A DNA stretch of 10,753 nt from JBBDIO01 sp040880365. GTDB taxonomy: Bacteria > Chloroflexota > Anaerolineae > Caldilineales > Caldilineaceae. Positions 1 through 7,420 of the stretch are shown piece by piece (position 1 is the first letter of the stretch; each line of letters starts with the position of its first letter). The notes under the pieces are model-generated. The model was not told the origin of the DNA, searched no databases, and saw nothing but the letters and a program-made list of their open reading frames with translations. The DNA is taken from NCBI GenBank assembly GCA_040880365.1, contig JBBDIO010000292.1, forward strand, positions 1-10,753. The letters run 5' to 3'. The position numbers and the translations under genes were made by a program.

Positions 1-561
1 GAAGAGTCATTCTTCGCCAGTTTTTGGACGGCGCTGGGGCAGGAATATAATCTGGATCCCACACACATTGCGCGACTCATCGACCGCCCCTATACCGATT
101 TTGTGCTGGCCTATCCCGATGCTGCGCCCTTGTTGGCTGCACTGCGGGCACATGGGGTGCGGATTGGCGTGTTGTCCAATTTCTCACTTTTCAGTCTGGA
201 TGAATCGTTGGCGTCGACAGGGCTTGCGGCCTATGTAGATGTGGCCCATGCTGCGACCATTCGCGGGCACGCCAAGCCCCAGGACGCAGCCTATTTGTCC
301 ATCGCCCAGGCGTTGGCCGTGTCGCCCGCGGCGTGCTTGTTTATCGACGATGAAATGCCCTGTGTTGCAGGCGCAGCCGCCACTGGTATGCGGGCGATCT
401 GGCTGGATCGCACCCGCGTCCAAACCTCGGGTACGACCGATAGTGTCGCCCATTCTCCTACCGATTTTCAGACTGCGTGGGCCGATGGTGTGCTGGCGGA
501 TTTGGTGGAAGTGGATGCTTTGCTAGAGGCTATCGGCCGTGGGGGGAAGAAAGCGCAATAG
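1..561 (+). CDS. HAD-superfamily hydrolase, 5' end cut by window edge
   Basis: Frame 1 is open from the first base to the TAG at 559-561, giving 186 visible residues. The true start and the nucleophile motif I (DxD) lie off the left edge, so an internal GTG at 103 should not be taken as the start. HAD motifs II to IV are visible in order: VLSNFS (motif II, Ser/Asn after a hydrophobic strand), the Lys of HAKPQDAAY (motif III) and LFIDDEMPC (motif IV acidic pair). The spacing and the following GMRAIWLDR strand fit HAD subfamily IA, the phosphoglycolate-phosphatase-like enzymes that hydrolyse phosphate esters or haloacids through an aspartyl intermediate. The alpha-helical cap lies in the N-terminal part. 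The substrate cannot be told from the sequence. The 3' end overlaps the convergent sensor kinase gene. Confidence 0.85.
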   Translation, partial: EESFFASFWTALGQEYNLDPTHIARLIDRPYTDFVLAYPDAAPLLAALRAHGVRIGVLSNFSLFSLDESLASTGLAAYVDVAHAATIRGHAKPQDAAYLSIAQALAVSPAACLFIDDEMPCVAGAAATGMRAIWLDRTRVQTSGTTDSVAHSPTDFQTAWADGVLADLVEVDALLEAIGRGGKKAQ

Positions 562-3324
562 CGCGGCCGCGACATCTTCGATGCGCGCCGGCTTGGAGAT
601 AAAATCGTTCATCCCGGCTGCCAGACATTTTTCCCGATCGAGCTGCATGGCGGCGGCGGTCATTGCAATGATGTGGGGCTGTTTTTCGATGCGCGCGTCG
701 TTGCGGATCTGACGTGTGGCCTCCAGTCCGTCCATTTCCGGCATTTGCACATCCATAATAATCACATCATAGGTCTGGGCACGGGTCGCGTCCCAGGCTT
801 CTTTGCCGTTGGTCGCAACATGCGCCTCATATCCCAGGCGTTTTAACATGCGCAGAGCTACTTTCTGATTGACCAGGTTGTCTTCGGCCAGAAGAATCTC
901 CAGCGGATGGCGCAGGCCAAATTCTTCACTCAGTGCGTCTGCTGGTGGAGTCGAGGGCGGAAGAGCCGTGTTTTTGGGAGCCACCAGGTTGAGCAGCGTC
1001 GTATAGAGCTGGGTGCCGTGGACGGGCTTGCGCAGAGCCGCGGCATAATGCGGGCTCTCGTTTGCCGAGATTGTTCCATTGCCGCCAGGGTTACTCTCGC
1101 TACCGTTATTGTTGTTATTGGTCTGACCGCTGGCAGCATAATCATTGATGGCGAAGAGCCGAATCAGGTGCACAGCATTGCGCTGTTGCCATTCATCCAG
1201 CGCGCCGGAGACTCGGGGACGCAGCTCCTGGTTTTGGATCAGCATGAAATCGCACGCCTTGTGTGCGGGCAGCGCGTCGACCATCGCACACGCTGTAGCA
1301 TATTCGGTAGTGGTAATCCCCCAACCGTGCAGATAGCGGGCGAGTATGCTGCGCACGGTTGCGTTTGCTTCCACAATCAGCGCGTGTTTGCCTGTGAGTG
1401 CAGAATTGAGTGCCGGGTGCGAACCGGGTTCACCGCTTGGTTCACCGCTGGGTGCGGGGGGGCTGGATGTAGGGATAGGCGCCTGAATGGTAAAGGAAAA
1501 TTTGGAGCCTTCTCCCAACGCGCTTTCTACGGCGATTTCTCCGCCCATCAATTCGCACAGGTGTTTGCTAATCACCAGGCCCAGGCCAGTGCCTCCATAT
1601 TTGCGGGTATTGGAGGTGTCGATCTGGTTAAAGGGCAGGAAGAGTGATTGTTGATCGGTGGCGGTAATGCCGATGCCCGAATCGCGCACCTGAAACAACA
1701 GCTCGACCTGGTTTGCCGGCAGGGGGCGCGCGGTAACGGTTACTTCGACTTCTCCTGTATGCGTGAACTTAACGGCGTTTGCCAAAAGATTGACCAGGAT
1801 TTGACGCACGCGATTGCTGTCGCCCACAATTTCGCGGGGCACATCGTGGGCCACGAAGTGACACAGTTCCAGATCTTGTTCCACGGCCTTGGGGGCAAGC
1901 AGATCGATGGCGTCGTTGACACAGCGTCGAATATCAAAGGGCGCGCGATCTAGCGTCAGACGGCCAAATTCGGCCTTGGAAAGATCCAGAATATCGTCGA
2001 TGATCGACAAAAGTGAATCGCTGCTCTGGCGAATTGTGTCGATGTAGGAACGCTGTTCGCTGTTGAGTTGGCTTTGTGCCAACAGGCTCAACATGCCCAC
2101 GACGCCGTTCATGGGGGTGCGGATTTCATGGCTCATGTTGGCAAGAAATTCGCTTTTGGCGCGGGTGGCGGCTTCGGCCTGGTCTTTGGCCTGGCGCAAG
2201 GTTTCTTCATAATTTTTGCGCTCGGTAATCACGGTCATGTTCACCAGAACCGTATCCACATGCCCATTTTCCCGACGTGTCAAGACTGTTTCGCGGCTCT
2301 GAATCCACTCCCAATTGCCAGATTTGGCTTGGAAGCGGAATTCAATACTGGATTCACGCTTGATGGACTCGGTCATGCTTTGCCAGTGTTCGGCAACTCT
2401 GGGCTGGTCGTCGGGATGGAGAGCATACAGAAAATTGTCGCCAGTGGACAACTCTGCGGCAGCATGGCCCAGAAATTCATCGCGATTGTAAAATGTCCAG
2501 CCCGGCTCCCCAATCTGGCAAATGAGGATGAAGTCGGGCGAATTAACCGCCAGGGTACGGAAGCGATATTCGCTTTGCTGACGTTCGCCGATTTCCACGC
2601 GCAACTGATTGTTGGCGGTTTTTAGCTCGCGCGTGCGCTGGGTCACCCGTTCTTCCAGTTGGTCGCGGGCCTGGCGCAACAGGGTCTGGCTGGCTTCCAG
2701 ATTGCGATTGGAGGCGGCCAGCGCATCGGCAGCGCGTTGCGCTTCGGCGGTGGCTTGTTCGCTATCCTGGATGGTGGAACGCAGGAGCAGTGTGTGCAGG
2801 GCCAATGCCAGCAGCGGCACAAATAGATCGTTCAGCGATAGGACTGCCGCAGTGGTCGACACCAGATTGCCCGACCATTCCAGCAAAAACAGGGCAACGA
2901 GCACCGTAGTGGACAGCCCCAAAAACATCATCATGGCGCGCCGACCCAGCAATAAACCGGCAAGGGGGATCACCAGCAGATAGGCCATGATCAACGGTGT
3001 GCGAATTGTCTGGAAGATACCGAAGCTGGCATATGTAATGCCTGCAAATATGGTTATGAGCATAATAAAGGCTGCGGGTCGCACGAACCGAAGCCGAAGA
3101 AAGATGAGACCGGTCAGACTTACTGTGAATACGACAGCGTCGCCAATCAGAAGAGGGATGGCAATGTCGGCATCCAGACCACTCACCGGGGTCATGATGA
3201 TTGCCAGCAGCGCTGCCCCGGCGAATACCAACAGAAACAGATTCGTCCAGTAGGCTGTACGTGTTTTATCTTTGTCCGTAGGAAATACCGGCGGTGAAAA
3301 CAGGCGTTTGATTACGGCAACCAT
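523..3324 (-). CDS. Membrane-bound hybrid sensor histidine kinase with PAS and two receiver domains
   Basis: The ATG at 3324 gives 933 residues. It has AAGG six bases upstream and a 5'-UTR behind a good promoter. A TTG at 3375 in the same frame would add 17 residues and is less likely. Domains in order (residues from the ATG): about six membrane segments at 25-181; a coiled coil at about 188-250; a PAS fold at about 253-371; HisKA with the H box MSHEIRTP (phospho-accepting His399) in 390-456; HATPase_c with the N box around Asn516, G1 DSGIGI and G2 GGTGLGL; a degenerate receiver at about 645-780; and a canonical C-terminal receiver at about 809-925 (acidic pair in LLAEDN, phosphoacceptor Asp858 in IIMDVQMP, Lys911 in SKPA). 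The enzyme should autophosphorylate at His399 and pass phosphate to Asp858. There is no output domain, so it probably feeds a separate Hpt protein or response regulator. The first receiver has lost its phosphoacceptor and carries an Asn/Gly-rich insert. The input signal is unknown. Confidence 0.93.
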   Translation of the reverse strand: MVAVIKRLFSPPVFPTDKDKTRTAYWTNLFLLVFAGAALLAIIMTPVSGLDADIAIPLLIGDAVVFTVSLTGLIFLRLRFVRPAAFIMLITIFAGITYASFGIFQTIRTPLIMAYLLVIPLAGLLLGRRAMMMFLGLSTTVLVALFLLEWSGNLVSTTAAVLSLNDLFVPLLALALHTLLLRSTIQDSEQATAEAQRAADALAASNRNLEASQTLLRQARDQLEERVTQRTRELKTANNQLRVEIGERQQSEYRFRTLAVNSPDFILICQIGEPGWTFYNRDEFLGHAAAELSTGDNFLYALHPDDQPRVAEHWQSMTESIKRESSIEFRFQAKSGNWEWIQSRETVLTRRENGHVDTVLVNMTVITERKNYEETLRQAKDQAEAATRAKSEFLANMSHEIRTPMNGVVGMLSLLAQSQLNSEQRSYIDTIRQSSDSLLSIIDDILDLSKAEFGRLTLDRAPFDIRRCVNDAIDLLAPKAVEQDLELCHFVAHDVPREIVGDSNRVRQILVNLLANAVKFTHTGEVEVTVTARPLPANQVELLFQVRDSGIGITATDQQSLFLPFNQIDTSNTRKYGGTGLGLVISKHLCELMGGEIAVESALGEGSKFSFTIQAPIPTSSPPAPSGEPSGEPGSHPALNSALTGKHALIVEANATVRSILARYLHGWGITTTEYATACAMVDALPAHKACDFMLIQNQELRPRVSGALDEWQQRNAVHLIRLFAINDYAASGQTNNNNNGSESNPGGNGTISANESPHYAAALRKPVHGTQLYTTLLNLVAPKNTALPPSTPPADALSEEFGLRHPLEILLAEDNLVNQKVALRMLKRLGYEAHVATNGKEAWDATRAQTYDVIIMDVQMPEMDGLEATRQIRNDARIEKQPHIIAMTAAAMQLDREKCLAAGMNDFISKPARIEDVAAALLRFLPPTADSL

Positions 3325-3330
3325 GTTGAA

Positions 3331-3336
3331 CCTTAT
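3331..3336 (-). promoter_or_regulatory. Shine-Dalgarno site that decides the sensor kinase start
   Basis: Read on the minus strand this is ATAAGG, with AAGG ending six bases before the ATG at 3324. That spacing is good for a ribosome-binding site. It favours the ATG over the upstream in-frame TTG at 3375, which has no comparable site. Confidence 0.5.
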
Positions 3337-3418
3337 GACAGGACCGAAATGCCTGGTCGATAGACGGATCCACAAGCGGGGTGACAGCTGGTGTGTGTTG
3401 GAGGAGACATTATTGCGC

Positions 3419-3448
3419 AGTCTAACCTTTCGAGAATCTCAGTGTCAA
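3419..3448 (-). promoter_or_regulatory. Sigma70-type promoter for the sensor kinase
   Basis: On the minus strand there is a perfect -35 hexamer TTGACA (plus positions 3443-3448), an 18-base spacer, and a -10 hexamer TAGACT (plus positions 3419-3424), which matches TATAAT at four of six bases. Transcription would start near 3412, leaving a leader of about 88 nt before the ATG at 3324. The match is by eye only. Confidence 0.55.
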
Positions 3449-3815
3449 GTTAAAATAAATGCGACGGCCTGGCATGTTTTGCCGCCAGTTTCTGGACAAT
3501 CGCGCCACGACTCGCGCTTTGCGCGGCGCAGGCATCTTATACCTGTGCGCAGACACTCTCTGCACACACCGGGTTGAGCGACTTTCCCGGAAATGATACC
3601 GGACATAATGCTCGAGACAAACTGCAACAATACTATAGCGGGCGTTGGTCACCTAATCAAGTTGACCGGGCTGGATCGCGTAGCATTTCACTACCCGGCA
3701 TCCCTTTGCCCCGGATGCGTCATTGGGCCACAGGGCGCGCGCTCGGTTAGAAAAGTTCTGCTTTCAGTTTCGCATGAATGGATATGTTTATCCTCGGGCA
3801 AATGTTGTAGGCGGC

Positions 3816-3824
3816 TGGTATACT
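3816..3824 (+). promoter_or_regulatory. Candidate extended -10 promoter for the DapA-family gene
   Basis: TGGTATACT matches the extended -10 pattern TGnTATAAT at all but one base. No convincing -35 lies 17 bases upstream, which is tolerated by extended -10 promoters. Transcription would start near 3831, about 90 nt before the ATG at 3921. Confidence 0.35.
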
Positions 3825-3920
3825 CGGCGTATCTTTTGCCCGTGTATTGTTGATGTGCGAATATTGATATGCGCGATTTACGCATTACCGTTTTTTCAAT
3901 TTTAGAAAGAGAAAATTTCA

Positions 3921-4832
3921 ATGTCAGACCATCCTATGCAGGGTTTGTATGTTCCGGCACTTACCGCGGTGGATCGCGATTCTAACCCCGATGTGGCGCG
4001 CTGGATTGAGCATTGCCGCTGGCTTCTGGCCGAAGGCGCACATGGTCTGTGTCCCTTTGGTACAACCAGCGAGGCCAATTCCTTTTCGATCGATGAGCGT
4101 ACCGACATGCTGACCCAACTGGTGGAAGCCGGGGTCGGACCTGCCAACCTCATGCCGGGGACGGGCTGCTCGGCGCTGACCGATACGGTGAGGCTGACCC
4201 GCCACGCCCTGGATCTGGGCTGTGGCGGCGTGTTGATGCTGCCGCCGTTTTATTACAAAGCGGTGACCGACGAAGGTTTGTTCCGCAGCTTTGCCGAAGT
4301 GATCGAGCGTGTAGGAGATGACCGTCTGCGCATCTATCTCTATCACATCCCGCCGGTGGCGCAGGTCGGCTTTAGCCTGAACCTCATCGAGCGTCTGATT
4401 ACGGCTTATCCCAAGACGGTGGTGGGCTTGAAAGACAGTTCGGGCGACTGGAATAATCTCAAAGCCATTCTGAATGCGTTTCCGGGCTTTGGCGCATTTA
4501 CCGGATCCGAAAAACTCCTGCTGGATTCGTTGCGCCTGGGCGGCGCGGGCAGCATCAACGCCGTTGCGAATGTGATTCCTGGTCCGGTTGCGCGCCTGTG
4601 CGATACCTGGCAAGGGGATGACGCCGAAGCGCAGCAGGCCAAGATTACTGCCTTCCGTGAGACATTTGCGGACTATGCCCCGGTGCCTGCGCTCAAGCAG
4701 ATCGTGGCCTATTTGCGCAACGATCCCGAATGGGGCCATGTGCGCCCGCCGTTCCTGCCCCTGGGCGAGGCCGAAGCGGCCAAAATTGTGGCGAAGATTG
4801 AGCAATATGGGTTGATGAAGACCCCTGCCTGA
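3921..4832 (+). CDS. DapA/N-acetylneuraminate-lyase family class I aldolase, probably not a true DapA
   Basis: This is a 303-residue protein, the usual length for this TIM-barrel family. Members bind a 2-oxo acid (often pyruvate) as a Schiff base and catalyse aldol addition, cleavage or dehydration in the cytosol. Visible catalytic residues are Lys171 in VVGLKDSSG (Schiff-base lysine), Tyr141 in IYLYHIPP (proton relay) and the GTTSE loop at 47-51, which replaces the usual GTTGE carboxylate-binding loop. In dihydrodipicolinate synthase the Tyr is followed by NVPSRTG, whose Arg binds the second substrate's carboxylate. Here the segment reads HIPPVAQVG with no Arg, so lysine biosynthesis is unlikely. 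No lysine gene is adjacent. The ATG at 3921 follows a weak purine-rich site (AAAGAG, nine bases away). The gene stands alone, divergent from the kinase and convergent with the lipid-gene run. Substrate unknown; a sugar-acid or hydroxy-acid aldolase is plausible. Confidence 0.9.
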   Translation: MSDHPMQGLYVPALTAVDRDSNPDVARWIEHCRWLLAEGAHGLCPFGTTSEANSFSIDERTDMLTQLVEAGVGPANLMPGTGCSALTDTVRLTRHALDLGCGGVLMLPPFYYKAVTDEGLFRSFAEVIERVGDDRLRIYLYHIPPVAQVGFSLNLIERLITAYPKTVVGLKDSSGDWNNLKAILNAFPGFGAFTGSEKLLLDSLRLGGAGSINAVANVIPGPVARLCDTWQGDDAEAQQAKITAFRETFADYAPVPALKQIVAYLRNDPEWGHVRPPFLPLGEAEAAKIVAKIEQYGLMKTPA

Positions 4833-4847
4833 TCGGATGGAATCGCG

Positions 4848-4922
4848 AATTGGGTAATTTGTCGTTGGCAGATCCGGGGGCCATGCACGGGTCGCGATTG
4901 TCCAACGACAAATTACCCAATT
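4848..4922. repeat. Perfect 21-bp inverted repeat between convergent genes, possible bidirectional terminator
   Basis: The left arm 4848-4868 (starting AATTGGGTAATTTG) is the exact reverse complement of the right arm 4902-4922, with a 33-base spacer. A second inverted pair is interleaved with it: AATCGCGA at 4841-4848 with TCGCGATT at 4892-4899. The repeat fills the gap between the stop codons of the DapA-family gene (4832) and the GNAT-like gene (4931), where a shared terminator would be expected. Neither side has a U-tract after the stem, so a classical intrinsic terminator is not certain. A dispersed palindromic or MITE-like repeat is the main alternative. Confidence 0.8.
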
Positions 4923-4930
4923 GCTTTGAA

Positions 4931-5992
4931 TTATCTGGCTAGCGTTTTGGCAAAAAGTGTATAGCCGCGCATGGTTTGGGCATAGCGGCGACTGATGCGC
5001 GTGGAGATGTTGTCCACATGCATGAGCGCGTGGATCACGCGCCGGTAGCCCAGGCGATAGGCGGCTTGCTGGCATTGGGCTGTGAGCAGATTGCCCAACC
5101 CCAATACGCCGCTTTGGGGCAAGACTGCCACCGTCTTGATGATGACCGTGTCTACTGTTTCTCCCCGTTGGGCCTGTGCCAGATTGGGCACAGCAAAGAT
5201 GAACCCCACGACCTGCCCCGCTTTTTCTGCAAGCCAGGCCAATTCGGGTTGGATATATTTTTGCAAAGGCAGATATTGTTCTCTGAATTCTGCAAAGTCC
5301 AGCGGCCTGTAGAGAAAGTTGTCGCGAAAGCTCGCAGTCACCACCGCATAGATATGTTCCAGCTCATCACTGAAGTGGGCAAGATTGACGGGGCGCAGAA
5401 TGGCCCCGGCGGCCTGGGCGCGCGTGCGCAGCTTTGCCAGGCTGGGGTCGGTGGGCGCGAGCGTGCCCAATGCCGAGATATAGCGGGCGATGGGGGCAAA
5501 TCCGGCGTCTATAAAGTGCTGGGGCCAGGCGTCGGGGTTTTGGGGTTCCAGCAAAAAAGGCGGTTCTTCGGGCGCGAGGCCGCGCCGCTGGGTCACAAAA
5601 CGATATTGGCGAAAGGTGGAGCCATCCAGCGGGCCAATTGCCTGCGCACAGCCGTGTTGTCGCAAGAGGGCACATGCCCGATTCAGCAGCGTGTGAGCCA
5701 CGTCGGCATCGGCCTGGGCCGGGATGTGGGTCTGGGTATGGGCCTGAGTGGGAGAAGTCGCAACCCGCACGGCATAGTGTCCTATATACCCGCTGGGCGA
5801 GTTGTCTACCATCGCAGTATTGCGCCACCAGAGCGAAGCGCGGGCGACTGGCGCGCCTGTGGCATCGCGGGCGAGCAAATGGGCGTCGGCCTGGCGCAGC
5901 GTGGGCGAATCGGGCGGGAGCGGGTAGCCAGGCGCAAGTGTGTAGAATTCGGGCGGCAATTCGCAGTTGAAAAACGTTTCGACGGGCATCAT
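4931..5992 (-). CDS. Double GNAT-like acyltransferase
   Basis: This 353-residue soluble protein starts at the ATG-ATG pair at 5992. The frame stays open upstream to 6577, but there it reads through the preceding gene and has no usable start between 6049 and 5992, so the longer version is rejected. The N-terminal half (about 31-170) has a GNAT-like pattern with the conspicuous segments GPLDGSTFRQYRF (120-132) and PPFLLEPQNP (144-153). The C-terminal half (about 198-350) looks like a second GNAT fold: VVGFIFAVPNL (strand beta4), KTVAVLP (strand before the acyl-CoA loop), then SGVLGLGNLLT in place of the usual Q/RxxGxG/A loop. GNAT enzymes move an acyl group from acyl-CoA to an amine. It is the last gene of the minus-strand run, 56 bp after the kinase-like gene, so it may acylate an amine on the lipid made by its neighbours. 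That role is inference. Confidence 0.8.
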   Translation of the reverse strand: MMPVETFFNCELPPEFYTLAPGYPLPPDSPTLRQADAHLLARDATGAPVARASLWWRNTAMVDNSPSGYIGHYAVRVATSPTQAHTQTHIPAQADADVAHTLLNRACALLRQHGCAQAIGPLDGSTFRQYRFVTQRRGLAPEEPPFLLEPQNPDAWPQHFIDAGFAPIARYISALGTLAPTDPSLAKLRTRAQAAGAILRPVNLAHFSDELEHIYAVVTASFRDNFLYRPLDFAEFREQYLPLQKYIQPELAWLAEKAGQVVGFIFAVPNLAQAQRGETVDTVIIKTVAVLPQSGVLGLGNLLTAQCQQAAYRLGYRRVIHALMHVDNISTRISRRYAQTMRGYTLFAKTLAR

Positions 5993-6048
5993 GTGAATTC
6001 GGTTTCTCAGTAGGCAGATTTTCCCGCGCGGGCGACAGCGGGCGGCGG

Positions 6049-7401
6049 TTAGATCAACTGGATTGCCGCGAAGCCAAGCACGGAAGCCAGCCCTGCGCTC
6101 AAGGTTTGGAGCAGCCAGCGTTGCGGCGAGTTGCGATAGCCGTCTTCGCCCTGGCTCAGGGTAAAGGCGGCTACGCCGATTGCGATGGCGAGGAGCGCGG
6201 CCAGCCCATCTAGCCACAGCACGCGCGGCGCGGCGCGCAGGAGCAGATAGGGAACAAAGAGCAGGATCCAGCTCAGCAGCACGCTGCGCGCCAACAGGCG
6301 CATTCGGCCCAGTTCTTTGGCCGCGCGCAGGTGGCGCGAGGAGCCAATCATGGCGAGCTGGGCCGCAAACGTGAGCATGAAGGGGTAAAAGAGTCCGCCA
6401 ATCTGGGTAATGTTGACCAGCATGAGCCAAAACAAGCCCGCCGCGCCCACGCTCAGCACGACCTGCACCGTATAGGGCCGTTCGCTGGGCGCAACATCGG
6501 GCGGCGATAGAAAATTGTAGCTTGTCAATAGCACCAGCGGCGGCACGATCCAGCGCCAGTCGGCCAGATTCCAGCACAGATAGCCATAGATGACCGTGAC
6601 CAGGATCGCGCTGTCGTTGAGCGTGGTGCGCGTGCGCCAGAACATGACTGCCACCAACATCACCACGGTGATCGCCAGTTGTACGGTGAGGACAGGGCCA
6701 GACAGGCCAATGTATTCGTGGATGAGCAGAAAGCTCAACACGGGAATCAGAAAGTTATCTAACCCCCACCACGCCACGGCATCCAGCAACATGGAAAGGA
6801 TCGCCATGAGCAGGGCAATCAGCAGCAGCTCGACGCGGCCAATCTCGGTGAAGAGCAACAGGGGGATCAGCGTACACAGAAACGCCATCAGAAAAAAGGC
6901 CGCAGAGCCTTCCCAGGTTTTCAGGCCATCGGATGTGGTGTAGTGGTGCATGCCATAGAAGACCCCGACCAGCGCGGCCGCGGCATCGGCAAAGGTGAGG
7001 ATCAGAATGGGGATGGTATAGAGCAGCCAATCGCCATCTGCCAACAGAAAAATGACGCCTGCGCCCAGTGGAAAGCAGATTTCGCCCAGTGTGCGCCGAA
7101 AAACACCACCTGTGACCGCCCCCAGATTACTGCGCAGCGCGGTCAGCGTGGTGACGGCGAACATGCCCCCTGCGGCCAATAGGCTGAGCACGACGACCGG
7201 CCATTTGTCGGTGAACATCCACGGCAGCGAGAGAGCAATCGCGCCTGCGCCCAGATGCATGAGCTTGCGCACCCATTCGGGATGCGGGTTTTGGCGTTTT
7301 TGGTAGACCGACAACAACAGCATGAGCCCGACCACGCACGCCGCCAAAAATCCGATTTTGATGAAATTTGCGGTGATATCCGTGGTCGCCTCTGTAGTCA
7401 T
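6049..7401 (-). CDS. Phytol/dolichol-kinase-like integral membrane protein with C-terminal DUF92-like extension
   Basis: This 450-residue, highly hydrophobic protein has about ten to twelve membrane segments. The first 235 residues fit the family of CTP-dependent lipid-alcohol kinases (phytol kinase VTE5, dolichol kinase, yeast Dgk1) and CDP-diacylglycerol synthases. Visible motifs are RKLMHLGAGA (45-54), FADAAAALVG (137-146), KTWEGS (161-166, the cytidine-nucleotide site) and GLDNFLIP (213-220). The expected reaction is phosphorylation of a membrane alcohol (phytol, polyprenol or diacylglycerol) with CTP. The last 215 residues are extra for that family. Around 258-300 (NDSAILVTVIYGYL...DWRWIVPPLVLL) they resemble the start of DUF92/TMEM19 proteins, the family of phytyl-phosphate kinase VTE6, but the later DUF92 signature is not clear. 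The ATG at 7401 lies 19 bp after the DUF3419 stop, which suggests co-transcription. Its ribosome-binding site (AGGGG) is rather distant. Confidence 0.82.
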   Translation of the reverse strand: MTTEATTDITANFIKIGFLAACVVGLMLLLSVYQKRQNPHPEWVRKLMHLGAGAIALSLPWMFTDKWPVVVLSLLAAGGMFAVTTLTALRSNLGAVTGGVFRRTLGEICFPLGAGVIFLLADGDWLLYTIPILILTFADAAAALVGVFYGMHHYTTSDGLKTWEGSAAFFLMAFLCTLIPLLLFTEIGRVELLLIALLMAILSMLLDAVAWWGLDNFLIPVLSFLLIHEYIGLSGPVLTVQLAITVVMLVAVMFWRTRTTLNDSAILVTVIYGYLCWNLADWRWIVPPLVLLTSYNFLSPPDVAPSERPYTVQVVLSVGAAGLFWLMLVNITQIGGLFYPFMLTFAAQLAMIGSSRHLRAAKELGRMRLLARSVLLSWILLFVPYLLLRAAPRVLWLDGLAALLAIAIGVAAFTLSQGEDGYRNSPQRWLLQTLSAGLASVLGFAAIQLI

Positions 7402-7420
7402 CTGTCTGGCATCTTTCCCC

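Larger units (their letters stand above)
3325..3920. other. Divergent intergenic region of 596 bp without a gene
   Basis: This stretch separates the divergent sensor kinase and DapA-family genes. Short open frames here have no recognisable protein character, no good ribosome-binding site and mixed composition, so I call no gene. It holds the kinase promoter (3419-3448) and an extended -10 candidate for the aldolase (3816-3824). Small imperfect dyads are visible: GCGCAGG at 3526-3532 against CCTGTGCGC at 3542-3550; GGTCA/TGACC half-sites about 3647-3667; and GCATCC/GGATGC arms at 3698-3703 and 3713-3718. Any of these could be an operator or a small hairpin, but none is strong. The region is AT-richer toward the aldolase start. 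Confidence 0.6.

Noticed and set aside
1427..1449. Short 12-bp-period tandem repeat (ggttcaccgct twice) in the sensor kinase
   Set aside because: It encodes the SGEPSGEP linker between the ATPase and the first receiver. It is a coding linker duplication, not a separate element.
907..1647. + strand open frame of 246 codons inside the sensor kinase
   Set aside because: It is a shadow of the receiver and ATPase coding region, with no domain and low-quality composition.
3647..3667. GGTCA/TGACC dyad as an operator
   Set aside because: The arms are only 5 bp, which is expected by chance over 600 bp. It is mentioned only in the intergenic description.
3593..3853. Small + strand open frame of 86 codons in the divergent intergenic region
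   Set aside because: It has no convincing ribosome-binding site and no recognisable protein pattern, and it covers the candidate aldolase promoter.
3924..5075. Long - strand open frame antisense to the DapA-family gene
   Set aside because: The + strand frame has complete aldolase motifs, while this frame has none and runs through the inverted repeat.
4976..6013. Long + strand open frame antisense to the GNAT-like gene
   Set aside because: It is a shadow of a well-supported gene, with no motifs and no ribosome-binding site.
5993..6577. Upstream extension of the GNAT-like gene to a 548-codon frame
   Set aside because: The extension overlaps the C-terminal coding region of the membrane kinase in another frame, is not protein-like in composition, and has no start codon near the gene boundary other than the ATG at 5992.
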